Source of the DNA: Thermoproteota archaeon
Lineage (GTDB): Archaea; Thermoproteota; Methanomethylicia; Nezhaarchaeales; WYZ-LMO8
DNA length: 14,418 bases
Direction: 5' to 3'
NCBI GenBank assembly: GCA_011605835.1
Contig: JAAOZJ010000101.1
Span: 1 to 14,418 of the forward strand
Part shown: positions 7,286 to 13,669 of the stretch, piece by piece
Layout of the letters: each line of letters starts with the position of its first letter
Numbering within the stretch: the first letter of the stretch is position 1
Notes under the pieces: model-generated
What the model was told of the DNA's origin: nothing
The model's input: only the letters and a program-made list of their open reading frames with translations
The model's database searches: none
Made by a program: the position numbers and the translations under genes

Positions 7286-7921
7286 TCAGCCGAGGCTGAC
7301 GAACTCGCCCGCCGTCAACGTCGGAGGCACCGTCCTCTCGACGACCAGCGGAGCCCCCTGTAGCGGCTTTATCTCAACGGTAAACTTATCGTATACATTC
7401 AGTGCTACGCTTCTATCCAACGCGATCACAACGATGTACTTCTCGCCTACCTCGAGCACGGTATCATCGTCTCCTTGGATAATGTACACTGTTGCATTGA
7501 CCTTGGCATTTTTTAAAATAGGTTGCAACTCTGTGTAGTTAATTGGGGTTTGAGAGACCTTCACAGGGTTTAAGGTATTTACCTTGCTGAAGGTGCCCTT
7601 TGGCAACTTGACTACTACGTCTATTTTTTCTTTTGCGAAGTCAACCGCCAGCTGACCAGGTGAGACCTTCAGCGGTATGTAGATGTAAGTCACGTTAACG
7701 GGCGTCGCATTTCTACAGTACCCCAGAACTGTTCCGTCGACCTCCAAGGCGGTCGTGGCCTCGTTGAGGCCCTGCTGCATGACCTCCTTGCTCTTCTGGG
7801 TCGTGAACATGCCCATGTTTATGATGACGAACGCCAGCGCTGCCGCGACGATCACGAACGCTATGAGGACTATGGCGGCCTCGATGCCGACGATGCCCTT
7901 CCTGCTTCTCCTCACCAGCAT
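7286..7921 (-). CDS. arlB: Archaellin, filament subunit ArlB (FlaB)
   Basis: The only archaellin gene in the cluster, 211 residues from the ATG at 7919-7921. GAGGTG ends 7 bases upstream, so longer in-frame readings upstream are less likely. The class III signal is LVRRSRKG followed by IVGIEAAIVLIAFVIVAAAL. PibD/ArlK would cut after Gly9, leaving Ile at +1 and Glu at +5, with the hydrophobic helix that packs in the filament core. The rest is a beta-rich outer domain with four possible N-glycosylation sequons (NAT, NVT, NYT, NAT) and one cysteine (GYCRN). The middle of the gene (about 7490-7720) is clearly richer in A and T than its ends, which may reflect a variable, recombined surface region. 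Confidence 0.93.
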   Translation of the reverse strand: MLVRRSRKGIVGIEAAIVLIAFVIVAAALAFVIINMGMFTTQKSKEVMQQGLNEATTALEVDGTVLGYCRNATPVNVTYIYIPLKVSPGQLAVDFAKEKIDVVVKLPKGTFSKVNTLNPVKVSQTPINYTELQPILKNAKVNATVYIIQGDDDTVLEVGEKYIVVIALDRSVALNVYDKFTVEIKPLQGAPLVVERTVPPTLTAGEFVSLG

Positions 7922-8056
7922 TTTTATGCACCTCGGGAGGGCTTTCGACAAGGGCCCTGAAAGCCCTTGCTAGGGGCCTCGGCGGGCCGGCGCGCTTGCG
8001 CCCCGGCTTCGGTTCGGCGGGCCGGCGAATTCGCGCAAACTCTCTTAACCTCGTGC
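7922..8056 (-). promoter_or_regulatory. Structured GC-rich leader and promoter region of arlB
   Basis: A weak TATA-like element (GGTTAAGAG on the minus strand, about 8042-8050) would place the start of transcription near 8020-8025 and give a leader of about 100 bases. Close to the gene are two mutually exclusive hairpins. One pairs 7938-7946 with 7959-7967 (AGGGCTTTC/GAAAGCCCT, 9 pairs). The other pairs 7949-7955 with 7963-7969 (CAAGGGC/GCCCTTG, 7 pairs). Further upstream a hairpin at 7986-8007 has 5+3 pairs around a CTTG loop (CAAG in the RNA) with one internal mismatch. The ribosome-binding GAGGTG (7929-7934) directly follows the first hairpin. Promoter placement is uncertain. Confidence 0.45.
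7979..8027. repeat. Two 14-bp GC-rich direct repeats upstream of arlB
   Basis: TCGGCGGGCCGGCG occurs exactly at 7979-7992 and 8014-8027, 35 bases apart start to start, and both copies are followed at the same distance by GCGC. They lie in the arlB leader or promoter and could be regulator sites or parts of an RNA fold. Confidence 0.7.
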
Positions 8057-8114
8057 TATCACTACTCAACGTGGAGGGCCGCTGGTCAACGAGGGGTCGG
8101 AAAGGGGAGGGGCG

Positions 8115-8459
8115 GTGGAGAGGGGCTCGGCCTGGGAGGGGCTCGGTGTCTTGGTGGACGGCCTGGCCGTAAAGTCGGCCGTCGTGGCTGGCTTCGCGGA
8201 GGGGATCATAGCTTACTGGCCGCCCGACGTCGACGAGGTCGTCTTGGAGCTCTTCAACAACCTATACCTTCAAGCCCCCGGGCCGGCTTACGTGATCATA
8301 TACTTGAGCGCTCTCGACAGGACCTTCTTGGCGATAGTGTACGACGAGAGGGTCTTGGCCCTCGAGGTCGATAAAAGGGTCGACGCGAGGAGGATGGGCG
8401 AGAGGTTGCTCAGGATATTCGAAGGCTTAGAGAGGGCCAAGGCTTCGTGGTCGTCGTAG
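8115..8459 (+). CDS. Small protein, possible Roadblock/LC7 fold, divergent from arlB
   Basis: A 114-residue protein from GTG 8115, with GGGGAGGGG (8104-8112 region) directly upstream as ribosome-binding site. The predicted order is helix, strand-turn-strand (VKSAVVAGFAEGIIAYWP), helix (DVDEVVLELFNN), two strands (YVIIYLSALD, TFLAIVYDERVLALEV) and a C-terminal helix (ARRMGERLLRIFEGLERA). Length and order fit Roadblock/LC7 proteins, which partner small Ras-like GTPases such as MglA, but I see no diagnostic motif, so this is a fold-level guess. It shares its upstream region with arlB, so co-regulation with motility is possible. No GTPase gene lies nearby. Confidence 0.6.
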   Translation: MERGSAWEGLGVLVDGLAVKSAVVAGFAEGIIAYWPPDVDEVVLELFNNLYLQAPGPAYVIIYLSALDRTFLAIVYDERVLALEVDKRVDARRMGERLLRIFEGLERAKASWSS

Positions 8460-8644
8460 CGCCGCCTTCGACCCATGGACCTCTGCTAACTGGCGCAACT
8501 CACACCTCGCGCTCGCCTTGGGACTTGCTCACCTTAAAAGCTGGCTGGGTTGTAATGGCATTTGCTCGTCGAGCGCACGCGCTACCTCGTAGCATTCGGG
8601 GCTTCGCAGACTAATAACGTAAAACGTAGAGGTGAGGAGGAGTT
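8460..8644. other. Intergenic stretch with promoter-like element
   Basis: I see no gene of normal size. An A-rich element ACCTTAAAAG at about 8531-8540 could be a TATA box directed rightward toward the small frame at 8645. A repeated AACGTA/AACGTA motif occurs at 8616-8628. Confidence 0.3.
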
Positions 8645-8740
8645 ATGAGAGCTGGAGCGGTATTATTAATGTCATGCTGTTCAAGGGCCGATCGAGTGAG
8701 CCTCAGACATCATGATGGTCCTAAAGGTGAAGAGGTGTAA
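8645..8740 (+). CDS. Possible 31-residue small ORF
   Basis: ATG at 8645 follows the strong ribosome-binding sequence GGTGAGGAGG (8631-8640) by four bases. The frame encodes MRAGAVLLMSCCSRADRVSL and eleven more residues, ending at TAA 8738-8740. No family is recognised and the composition is not clearly protein-like. The ribosome-binding site is the only real support. It lies tail to tail with the regulator gene. Confidence 0.25.
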   Translation: MRAGAVLLMSCCSRADRVSLRHHDGPKGEEV

Positions 8741-8776
8741 TGGCCATCTAAGCTCTTCGGGCCTGTCTAGTACCCA

Positions 8777-9658
8777 TCACTCGAGGTCGAGGGTCTGAAG
8801 CCTGGCCAAGGCTTGGTTTACCCCTACGATCAGCGCAAGTGCCCCGATGGCGATTGCAAGGAAGACCGTGTTCTCGAGCAACAGGGAGCCGACCATGGAC
8901 GCCAGGCCGAGCGCTCCGAGGATCACATTAAGTCTCCTCCCAGCTTCTCTAACGAAGGGCTTGCCCGTCAGGGCGACGGCGACCCTGAAGAGCGGGCTCC
9001 TCTGCAACGCCCTATAGTGAGGGGTTCTCTTCAAGACCTCTAGGCCCTGCCTGTCGAGGACCAGCACATTTCTCCCTCCCTTCCTGACGACCCTAAAGAG
9101 CCTCGTGGGGGGCCTCGTGAAGGACTCGACCACGACCTCTAGGCCTCTGACCCCTCCAATCACGACACGAGAGGCCTCCTCGAAGGTCACGTACCCCTTC
9201 TTAGACAGGCCGGCCAGCACTATCAATCTGTACAGGTTGATGGAGGTCGCGAGCTCTTTCGATATGTTGAGCCTCAGGGGGACGTCGAGGGCCTCGCCCC
9301 TCGTCTGCCCGGCCGGCATCAACATCTCGAGCAGCTTCCGCACGAACTCCCTGCCCTGCTCGCTCAGCCCGACGTAGAGCTCGCCGCCCTCCTCCAGCTT
9401 GATTATCAAGCCCTTCTTCTCGAGCTTCCTCAAGGAGTCAAGGATCGACTTCCTCGAGTCGCCTGTGACCTTGGCCAGCTCGCTCACTGATACTGGCTTG
9501 ACCTGCTCTGCCAAGTAGAGGACTATCGAGAACTGGTTCGTGGCCCTAGAGAAGTCTATGGTGCTGTCGAGGTCCTTCAGGAGCAGGAGCTTGGCCGAGA
9601 CGTTATTGGAGTTGAGGGCGGACATCCGCCTCGCTATATATTTCCTAATTAATTGCAT
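8777..9658 (-). CDS. ArnR-like membrane-bound winged-helix regulator
   Basis: A 293-residue one-component regulator. Residues about 38-115 form a winged helix-turn-helix: VSVSELAKVTGDSRKSILDS is the HTH and LEKKGLIIKLEEGGELYVGL the wing. The middle part (about 125-240) may be the sensor. Two hydrophobic helices at about 243-261 and 264-280 end the protein. This order is that of ArnR/ArnR1 from Sulfolobus acidocaldarius, which sit in the membrane and activate the archaellin promoter under starvation. The gene lies about 850 bases beyond the arlB promoter, which supports the same role. Transcription appears leaderless: a TATA box at 9675-9682 and no ribosome-binding site before ATG 9656-9658. 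The DNA-binding architecture is clear; the target is inferred. Confidence 0.75.
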   Translation of the reverse strand: MQLIRKYIARRMSALNSNNVSAKLLLLKDLDSTIDFSRATNQFSIVLYLAEQVKPVSVSELAKVTGDSRKSILDSLRKLEKKGLIIKLEEGGELYVGLSEQGREFVRKLLEMLMPAGQTRGEALDVPLRLNISKELATSINLYRLIVLAGLSKKGYVTFEEASRVVIGGVRGLEVVVESFTRPPTRLFRVVRKGGRNVLVLDRQGLEVLKRTPHYRALQRSPLFRVAVALTGKPFVREAGRRLNVILGALGLASMVGSLLLENTVFLAIAIGALALIVGVNQALARLQTLDLE

Positions 9659-9674
9659 TAAAAAGCATTTCTGG

Positions 9675-9682
9675 ATAAATAT
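9675..9682 (-). promoter_or_regulatory. TATA box of the ArnR-like gene
   Basis: ATATTTAT on the minus strand lies about 20 bases before the ATG at 9658, so the transcript should start at or next to the start codon. Confidence 0.55.
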
Positions 9683-9764
9683 GGAGGGCTCTGCTTAGGC
9701 GGGTTCATCGCCCCTTGCTTAAATATAGCCAAAGGCTCGTTGTTCTTCAAGGTCTTGGGGCTTC

Positions 9765-9858
9765 GAGGCCTCGCCCCGGTCCCAGCAGGTCGCGTACCGT
9801 GAGTAACGCGCTCCAGCTGTTGAAATCCCCGCCGTCCTGCGATGAGAGGCCTCGCCCC
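9765..9858. repeat. Paired 13-bp direct repeat
   Basis: GAGGCCTCGCCCC is present exactly at 9765-9777 and 9846-9858, 81 bases apart. Each copy contains the palindrome GAGGCCTC. Its function is unknown. Confidence 0.6.
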
Positions 9859-9929
9859 ACGCGATATCAATAAGGTCAATAAAATATGACCTCCTCGCAC
9901 CGCGAAGGGCTTCTCAGGTTATCTGCGGT

Positions 9930-10274
9930 TCAGCGCACTTCCCCTAACGACTTCAGCTTCTCCGTCTTGTAAAGAATGACCCCCTCCCTCAGCGCGCTCA
10001 CTATCAACGCGTTCCTCCTCTGAAGCATGGCCGAGACCTCTCCGAGCGTGTATGGGTGCGGTTCCACGTGTAAGCGCGTCGAGCTCAGCACTTCCATGAC
10101 CTCCTCCAACCTCTCAGGGTACGGCTTGTCGAAGGAGCCGATTATCAGGAGGTCGTAGTCGCTCCAGGGCTTGTAATCGCCCCTAACCCTAGAGCCGAAG
10201 AGGACGACGCCGTAGACCTCGTATTTGTTCACGAGCATCTCGATAACTCGTCTAAGCTCTTCGTCGATGCTCAC
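9930..10274 (-). CDS. MNT-domain nucleotidyltransferase antitoxin
   Basis: A 114-residue minimal nucleotidyltransferase. The catalytic signature is LFGSRVRG (G27, S28) followed by WSDYDLLI (D39, D41). MNT antitoxins of type VII systems neutralise the HEPN partner by binding it and in studied cases by AMPylating it. Here the HEPN gene lies directly upstream and overlaps it by 23 bases when the GTG at 10272-10274 is used. An ATG at 10239-10241 would remove the overlap and shorten the protein by 11 residues. The length is normal for the family and the active-site residues are present, so it should be functional. Confidence 0.88.
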   Translation of the reverse strand: MSIDEELRRVIEMLVNKYEVYGVVLFGSRVRGDYKPWSDYDLLIIGSFDKPYPERLEEVMEVLSSTRLHVEPHPYTLGEVSAMLQRRNALIVSALREGVILYKTEKLKSLGEVR

Positions 10275-10686
10275 CTTGTTCTCGAAAAAAGCTCAGCTCC
10301 CTCTCAGCGAACTTAACGACCTCTTCGGCGGCGTTGATGGCTCTGGCAGAGGCCTCTTCGTCATAGGCCTCGTGAGGTGTCCCGGAGGGCAGGGCGTTTG
10401 GATACCTCGATATTATGTAGTGTCTGTCGAGCTCTCTCGCGAAGCCGAGGAGCCTTTCGTCGGGTTCCCTTCCTACCCTCGCGAAGTACCTCTGCAAGAG
10501 CTCTCTCACGCTATGGCCTCGAGGGATTTCGCCGATGTTGTAGAGCAGCGATTTGAGGGCCTTTTCGCTCGCTTGATGAGAATAGAAGGCCGCCGCGTTG
10601 TACCTCTTCTCCCTCTGCAGGATCTTAGCCGTGTCTAAGTCCCAGAGGGCCTCGTCGAACCATCGCAGAGCCTCGGTATTCGTCAT
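10252..10686 (-). CDS. HEPN-domain toxin (probable RNase)
   Basis: A 144-residue HEPN-domain protein from ATG 10684-10686. The N-terminal helix WFDEALWDLDTAKIL, the central AAAFYSHQASEKALKSLL (about 31-48), the GHSV motif (57-60) and the RYPNALP motif (94-100) are all hallmarks of the family. An R-x4-H arrangement, RELDRH (R84, H89), could supply the RNase active site. The chosen start has GGAG about 7 bases upstream and a TATA-like box at 10721-10729, so a longer in-frame reading up to 10803 is not needed and looks non-native. The gene is followed by its MNT partner in an overlapping arrangement, the usual type VII toxin-antitoxin layout. Confidence 0.88.
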   Translation of the reverse strand: MTNTEALRWFDEALWDLDTAKILQREKRYNAAAFYSHQASEKALKSLLYNIGEIPRGHSVRELLQRYFARVGREPDERLLGFARELDRHYIISRYPNALPSGTPHEAYDEEASARAINAAEEVVKFAERELSFFREQGEHRRRA

Positions 10687-10720
10687 TACGATCTCCAATT
10701 TGATAACTGCCCCTCCTGCC

Positions 10721-10729
10721 ATTAAATCT
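10721..10729 (-). promoter_or_regulatory. TATA-like box for the HEPN/MNT pair
   Basis: AGATTTAAT on the minus strand lies about 38 bases before the HEPN ATG, implying a leader of roughly 13 bases that contains the GGAG ribosome-binding site. Confidence 0.45.
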
Positions 10730-10939
10730 TTAACATGCTGTCGTGAACCCCAGCCATGGGAAAACATGGAAAGGGCTGCGTGAGCTGACATCTTCGCTCG
10801 CATGGCTCGCTGATCGCGCTTAAGCTCACAGGCCTAGGGCTTCCTTCGACTGGATACTTTTATGCACCAATGTACCAATATGATCAGCGAAGTGGTTTGT
10901 CAAAGAGGGTTACGATAACTCCCTTCGTCGAGCTTTTCA

Positions 10940-10957
10940 TGGACACAAAAATGTCCA
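10940..10957. promoter_or_regulatory. Palindromic operator candidate of the ABC importer
   Basis: TGGACA CAAAAA TGTCCA is a perfect 6+6 inverted repeat with a 6-base spacer. It lies immediately before the BRE/TATA of the importer operon, a position where archaeal activators or repressors commonly bind. No regulator gene with an obvious match is adjacent. Confidence 0.5.
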
Positions 10958-10972
10958 AAAACGATATATAAA
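10956..10972 (+). promoter_or_regulatory. BRE/TATA promoter of the ABC importer
   Basis: CAAAAAC (BRE-like) is followed by GATATATAA at 10963-10971. Transcription should begin about 25 bases downstream, near 10990-10995, that is after the first ATG (10972). This decides the start of the next gene in favour of GTG 10993 or TTG 11002. Confidence 0.65.
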
Positions 10973-10992
10973 TGTGCCCCTATCGGGTTACG

Positions 10993-12048
10993 GTGGTTGC
11001 CTTGAAAAGGTGGGGTGTGCTACTGGTAGCGGTCATCTGCGTCGCGGCGGTAGCCGCATACTTCGCACTTCAGCCGACGGGACCTACCCAGCCTGAGCTG
11101 GGTAAGTTGCGAATAGGATGCCAGCCTTCGTGGCACCACATCGCCTTCTACGTAATGTTGGACAAGGGGTGGATTCAGAAGGTTCTGGGACTAGAGCCCG
11201 AGGTCCATCCGTTCGAGTCGGGACCGTCGGAGATGGACGCCATGCTGGCCGGGCAACTGGACATAGCTTACGTCGGCGCAGCGCCGCCGCTCCCGAGAAT
11301 AGCCAAGGGGCTCAAGGCAAAGATCGTGGCCGTGGCCAACACAGAAGGATCCTCGCTGGTCGTCGAGGGCTTCGACTACACAGGCCCGCAGTCGCTAAAG
11401 GGCAAGAGGATAAGCTGCTATCCACCTGGCTCGGTCCAGTACACCGTTCTGGTGAAGTGGCTCAAGGAGAACGGCTTAGAGCCCGGCAAGGACGTGGAGA
11501 TAGTGGTTCATCAAGGGCCCGGAGATCAACACGCGGCGCTGGTATCCGGGGCCGTGGACGCCGCCATCTTCCCCGACCCACATCCCTCTAAGGCCGTCTT
11601 AGAGGAGGGCGCGAAGATAGCTGTAAACACCAGTCAGATGTGGCCTCACCACCCGTGTTGCTTGGTGGTTGCGACCGAGGACCTCATAACTAAGCACAAG
11701 GACCTAGTAGTGAAGTTCATAGCTCTCCACATAGTGGCCTCCCAATACGTGATAGATCCTAGTAATAGAGAAGAGGTCGTGCGGATAATCATGAAATACG
11801 TACCCGGCATCTCAAGAAAGGTTGCGGAGACGTTCCCGTTCACGACCAACATAAGCCCCGACCCCACCAATCGACTATGGCTTGAGGGCTTGGATAAGAT
11901 GTGCGAGGCGCTCTACGAGCTCGGCATGACCAAAGACGCTCAGGGAAAAGTCGTGAAGTTGAGGGCGTCCGAGATAGTCGACGCCACTCTCTACGAGGAA
12001 GCCTTAAAATTGATCCCACAGATAAAGGCGGAGCTGGGACTGAGCTAG
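10993..12048 (+). CDS. NitT/TauT-type ABC substrate-binding protein
   Basis: About 351 residues from GTG 10993. It has a positively charged N-terminus and a hydrophobic signal or anchor (RWGVLLVAVICVAAVAAYF), a short Thr/Pro/Gly linker, then the binding domain. The features are those of SsuA/TauA/NrtA-like proteins: LRIGCQPSWHHIAFYVMLDK near the start, the AMLAGQLDIAYVGAAPPL loop, LKGKRISCYPPGSVQY, and VSGAVDAAIFPDP in the second lobe. The annotatable ATG at 10972 overlaps the TATA box and cannot be on a normally initiated transcript, so GTG 10993 (leaderless) or TTG 11002 is preferred. It delivers a small anion, perhaps a sulfonate, nitrate or similar compound, to the permease encoded next; the substrate cannot be read from sequence. 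A CC pair (HHPCCLV) and other cysteines may form disulfides. Confidence 0.88.
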   Translation: MVALKRWGVLLVAVICVAAVAAYFALQPTGPTQPELGKLRIGCQPSWHHIAFYVMLDKGWIQKVLGLEPEVHPFESGPSEMDAMLAGQLDIAYVGAAPPLPRIAKGLKAKIVAVANTEGSSLVVEGFDYTGPQSLKGKRISCYPPGSVQYTVLVKWLKENGLEPGKDVEIVVHQGPGDQHAALVSGAVDAAIFPDPHPSKAVLEEGAKIAVNTSQMWPHHPCCLVVATEDLITKHKDLVVKFIALHIVASQYVIDPSNREEVVRIIMKYVPGISRKVAETFPFTTNISPDPTNRLWLEGLDKMCEALYELGMTKDAQGKVVKLRASEIVDATLYEEALKLIPQIKAELGLS

Positions 12049-12831
12049 ATGAAGCTCAAGGACTTCGCGATCGCCGCGGCGTCCCTCCTGGCTTTTTTCT
12101 CTTTATGGGAGGCCTGGTACTGGCTGGTCGTCAAGAACCCCATGTTTTTGGCCCCTCCGTCGAAGGTCTTCAAGACGTTCTTCGACCTCCTCACGGGCAA
12201 TTACGGCCCCTTCTTCATGCCCCTCGACGTGCTCTACAGCCTTTTCCACTACGCCGTGGGCTTCAGCGTAGCGGTGGTAGTGGGCTTCAGCATCGGACTG
12301 GTGACGGGCTTGTTCAAGCTGGCCGACAGGCTCTCCTACCCGATAATCGAGCTCGTGAGGCCGATCCCGCCAATAGCTTGGATACCCCTAGCCATAATCA
12401 TGTTGGGCCTCACTCACCAAGCGGCTGGCTTCATAATATTCATAGGCGGCGTCTTCCCAGTACTCCTCAACACGAGGCACGGCGTCGCGTCGATTGAAGT
12501 GAAGTACTTGGAGGCGGCCATGACCTTGGGAGCCACGAGGCGCTTGACGTTAATCAGGAGGGTCGTGATACCAGCGGCGTTGCCGTCCATCATGACCGGG
12601 ATCAGGGTGGGCTCGGGGGTGGCTTGGATGTGCGTCGTCGCGGCGGAGCTCTTCGGCGTCGCTCCCTACGGCCTCGGATACCAGATAGAGATTGCCAAGC
12701 TCTACTTCCTCCTCGACGTGATCATAGCTTACATGCTCGCGATAGGGATTCTGGGCTTCGCGCTGGACGTGCTCTACAGGGCGATAGAGGGCAAGGTCTT
12801 AGCGTGGAGGGCTGGCCTCGTTGTCTCGTGA
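12049..12831 (+). CDS. NitT/TauT-type ABC permease
   Basis: A 260-residue integral membrane protein of the SsuC/TauC type with about six helices (near residues 4-27, 64-90, 105-122, 125-145, 185-203 and 216-245). The cytoplasmic EAA loop that contacts the ATPase is visible as LEAAMTLGATRRLTLIRRVV, followed by IPAALPSIMTGIRVG. The ATG at 12049 directly follows the stop of the binding-protein gene (TAGATG), and its end overlaps the ATPase gene by 11 bases, so the three genes form one translationally coupled operon. Two copies of the permease would form the channel. The length is normal for the family. Confidence 0.93.
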   Translation: MKLKDFAIAAASLLAFFSLWEAWYWLVVKNPMFLAPPSKVFKTFFDLLTGNYGPFFMPLDVLYSLFHYAVGFSVAVVVGFSIGLVTGLFKLADRLSYPIIELVRPIPPIAWIPLAIIMLGLTHQAAGFIIFIGGVFPVLLNTRHGVASIEVKYLEAAMTLGATRRLTLIRRVVIPAALPSIMTGIRVGSGVAWMCVVAAELFGVAPYGLGYQIEIAKLYFLLDVIIAYMLAIGILGFALDVLYRAIEGKVLAWRAGLVVS

Positions 12832-13612
12832 GCCCATTTTGAGGGTCAGGGGCCTCAAGAAGGTCTTCGAGGGCTCGCCGCCAGTCGTGGCACTAGACGG
12901 CGTGGACCTAGACGTCTTCGAGGGGGAGCTCCTGTGCATCGTGGGCCCGAGCGGTTGTGGCAAGACCACCCTCCTGAGGATACTGGCTGGCCTCGAGGGG
13001 GCCACTGAGGGGGAGGCCTTGATGAGGGGGAGGCCCATCGAGGGCCCGGGCCCCGACAGGGTCATGGTCTTCCAGGACTACGTGCTCTTCCCGTGGAGAA
13101 CCGTGCTGGGCAACGTGCTCTTCGGGCTCGAGCTCAAGGGGGTGCCGAGGCGCAGAGCGGTGGAGGAGGCTATGAAGTACATTAAGCTCGTGGGCCTAGA
13201 GGGCTTCGAGAGGGCGTACCCGCACGAGCTCTCGACGGGCATGAGGCAGAGGGCCGCCCTCGCGAGGGCCTTGGCCTGTAACCCCGACGTGCTCTTAATG
13301 GACGAGCCCTTGAGCGCTCTCGACGCCCAGACGAGGAGCTACATGCAGGAGGAGCTCGTGAGGATATGGGAGGAGACGAAGAAGACGATAGTCCTCGTGA
13401 CGCACAGCGTCGAGGAAGCCGTGTACCTCGGCGATAGGATTGCTGTGCTGACCGCTAGGCCTGCCAAGGTCAAGAGCATCGTAGAAGTGAATTTAGAGAG
13501 GCCGAGGAACAGGTTCGCTCCCGAGTTCCTAAGCTTACAGATGAAGGTATTGGACATGTTGAGGGAGGAAGTGATTAAAGCCCTCTCAATGTACAAGCCT
13601 AGGTCTTCTTAG
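12821..13612 (+). CDS. NitT/TauT-type ABC transporter ATPase
   Basis: A 263-residue ABC ATPase of the SsuB/TauB/NrtD type that energises the importer. Walker A GPSGCGKT is at 42-49, the Q-loop FQDYVLFPW has Gln85, the signature is LSTGM at 137-141, Walker B VLLMDEP has Asp161 and catalytic Glu162, the D-loop is SALD, and the switch His195 is in VTHSVEEA. The signature departs from the common LSGGM by Thr in place of the first Gly; the second Gly, which contacts ATP, is kept. The start is TTG 12821 with GGAGG about 10 bases upstream, overlapping the permease stop. The last gene of the operon, it ends 57 bases before a convergent gene. Confidence 0.94.
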   Translation: MSREPILRVRGLKKVFEGSPPVVALDGVDLDVFEGELLCIVGPSGCGKTTLLRILAGLEGATEGEALMRGRPIEGPGPDRVMVFQDYVLFPWRTVLGNVLFGLELKGVPRRRAVEEAMKYIKLVGLEGFERAYPHELSTGMRQRAALARALACNPDVLLMDEPLSALDAQTRSYMQEELVRIWEETKKTIVLVTHSVEEAVYLGDRIAVLTARPAKVKSIVEVNLERPRNRFAPEFLSLQMKVLDMLREEVIKALSMYKPRSS

Positions 13613-13669
13613 GTGGGCGTAAATCGATGCAAGCGAAGAAGTTTAAAGTCTTAGAATCGGGTGCCTCGC
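13613..13669. other. Short convergent intergenic region
   Basis: Between the tail-to-tail ATPase and MNT-HEPN genes. It is moderately AT-rich (AAGTTTAAAGTC) without a clear T-run or hairpin, so termination of either gene is not evident. Confidence 0.3.

Larger units (their letters stand above)
9659..9900 (-). pseudogene. Decayed or noncoding stretch, possible transposase (TnpB) tail
   Basis: An open frame from GTG 9898-9900 to TAA 9658-9660 could encode 80 residues (including ERVTHGTRPAGTGARPRSP), rich in Gly, Arg and Pro, and ends inside the promoter of the regulator. The part IAGRRGFQQLERVTHGTRPA loosely recalls the tail that follows the zinc ribbon in archaeal IS200/IS605 TnpB proteins, but no zinc-ribbon cysteines or catalytic motifs are present. 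GAGGCCTCGCCCC occurs twice (9765-9777 and 9846-9858), and a hairpin pairs 9757-9761 with 9773-9777. I would not annotate it as a functional gene. Confidence 0.2.

Noticed and set aside
7974..8040. tRNA or other known stable RNA in the GC-rich block
   Set aside because: No cloverleaf, T-loop or anticodon arrangement could be fitted on either strand; only simple hairpins are supported.
7713..8069. 118-codon minus-strand frame across the arlB start
   Set aside because: Out of frame with arlB and running through its GC-rich leader; translation is Arg/Gly/His-rich without structure.
8690..8760. C/D box guide RNA suggested by ATGATG near CTGA
   Set aside because: The C-box match is incomplete and the order and spacing of the boxes do not fit.
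9780..9850. CRISPR-like sequence around GTTGAAATCCCC
   Set aside because: Only one copy is present and there are no regularly spaced repeats.
10687..10803. N-terminal extension of the HEPN protein up to 10803
   Set aside because: The extra 39 residues do not resemble HEPN proteins, and a TATA-like box lies within that stretch.
11901..12497. 198-codon plus-strand frame in the importer operon
   Set aside because: A shadow frame spanning the end of the binding-protein gene and the start of the permease gene.
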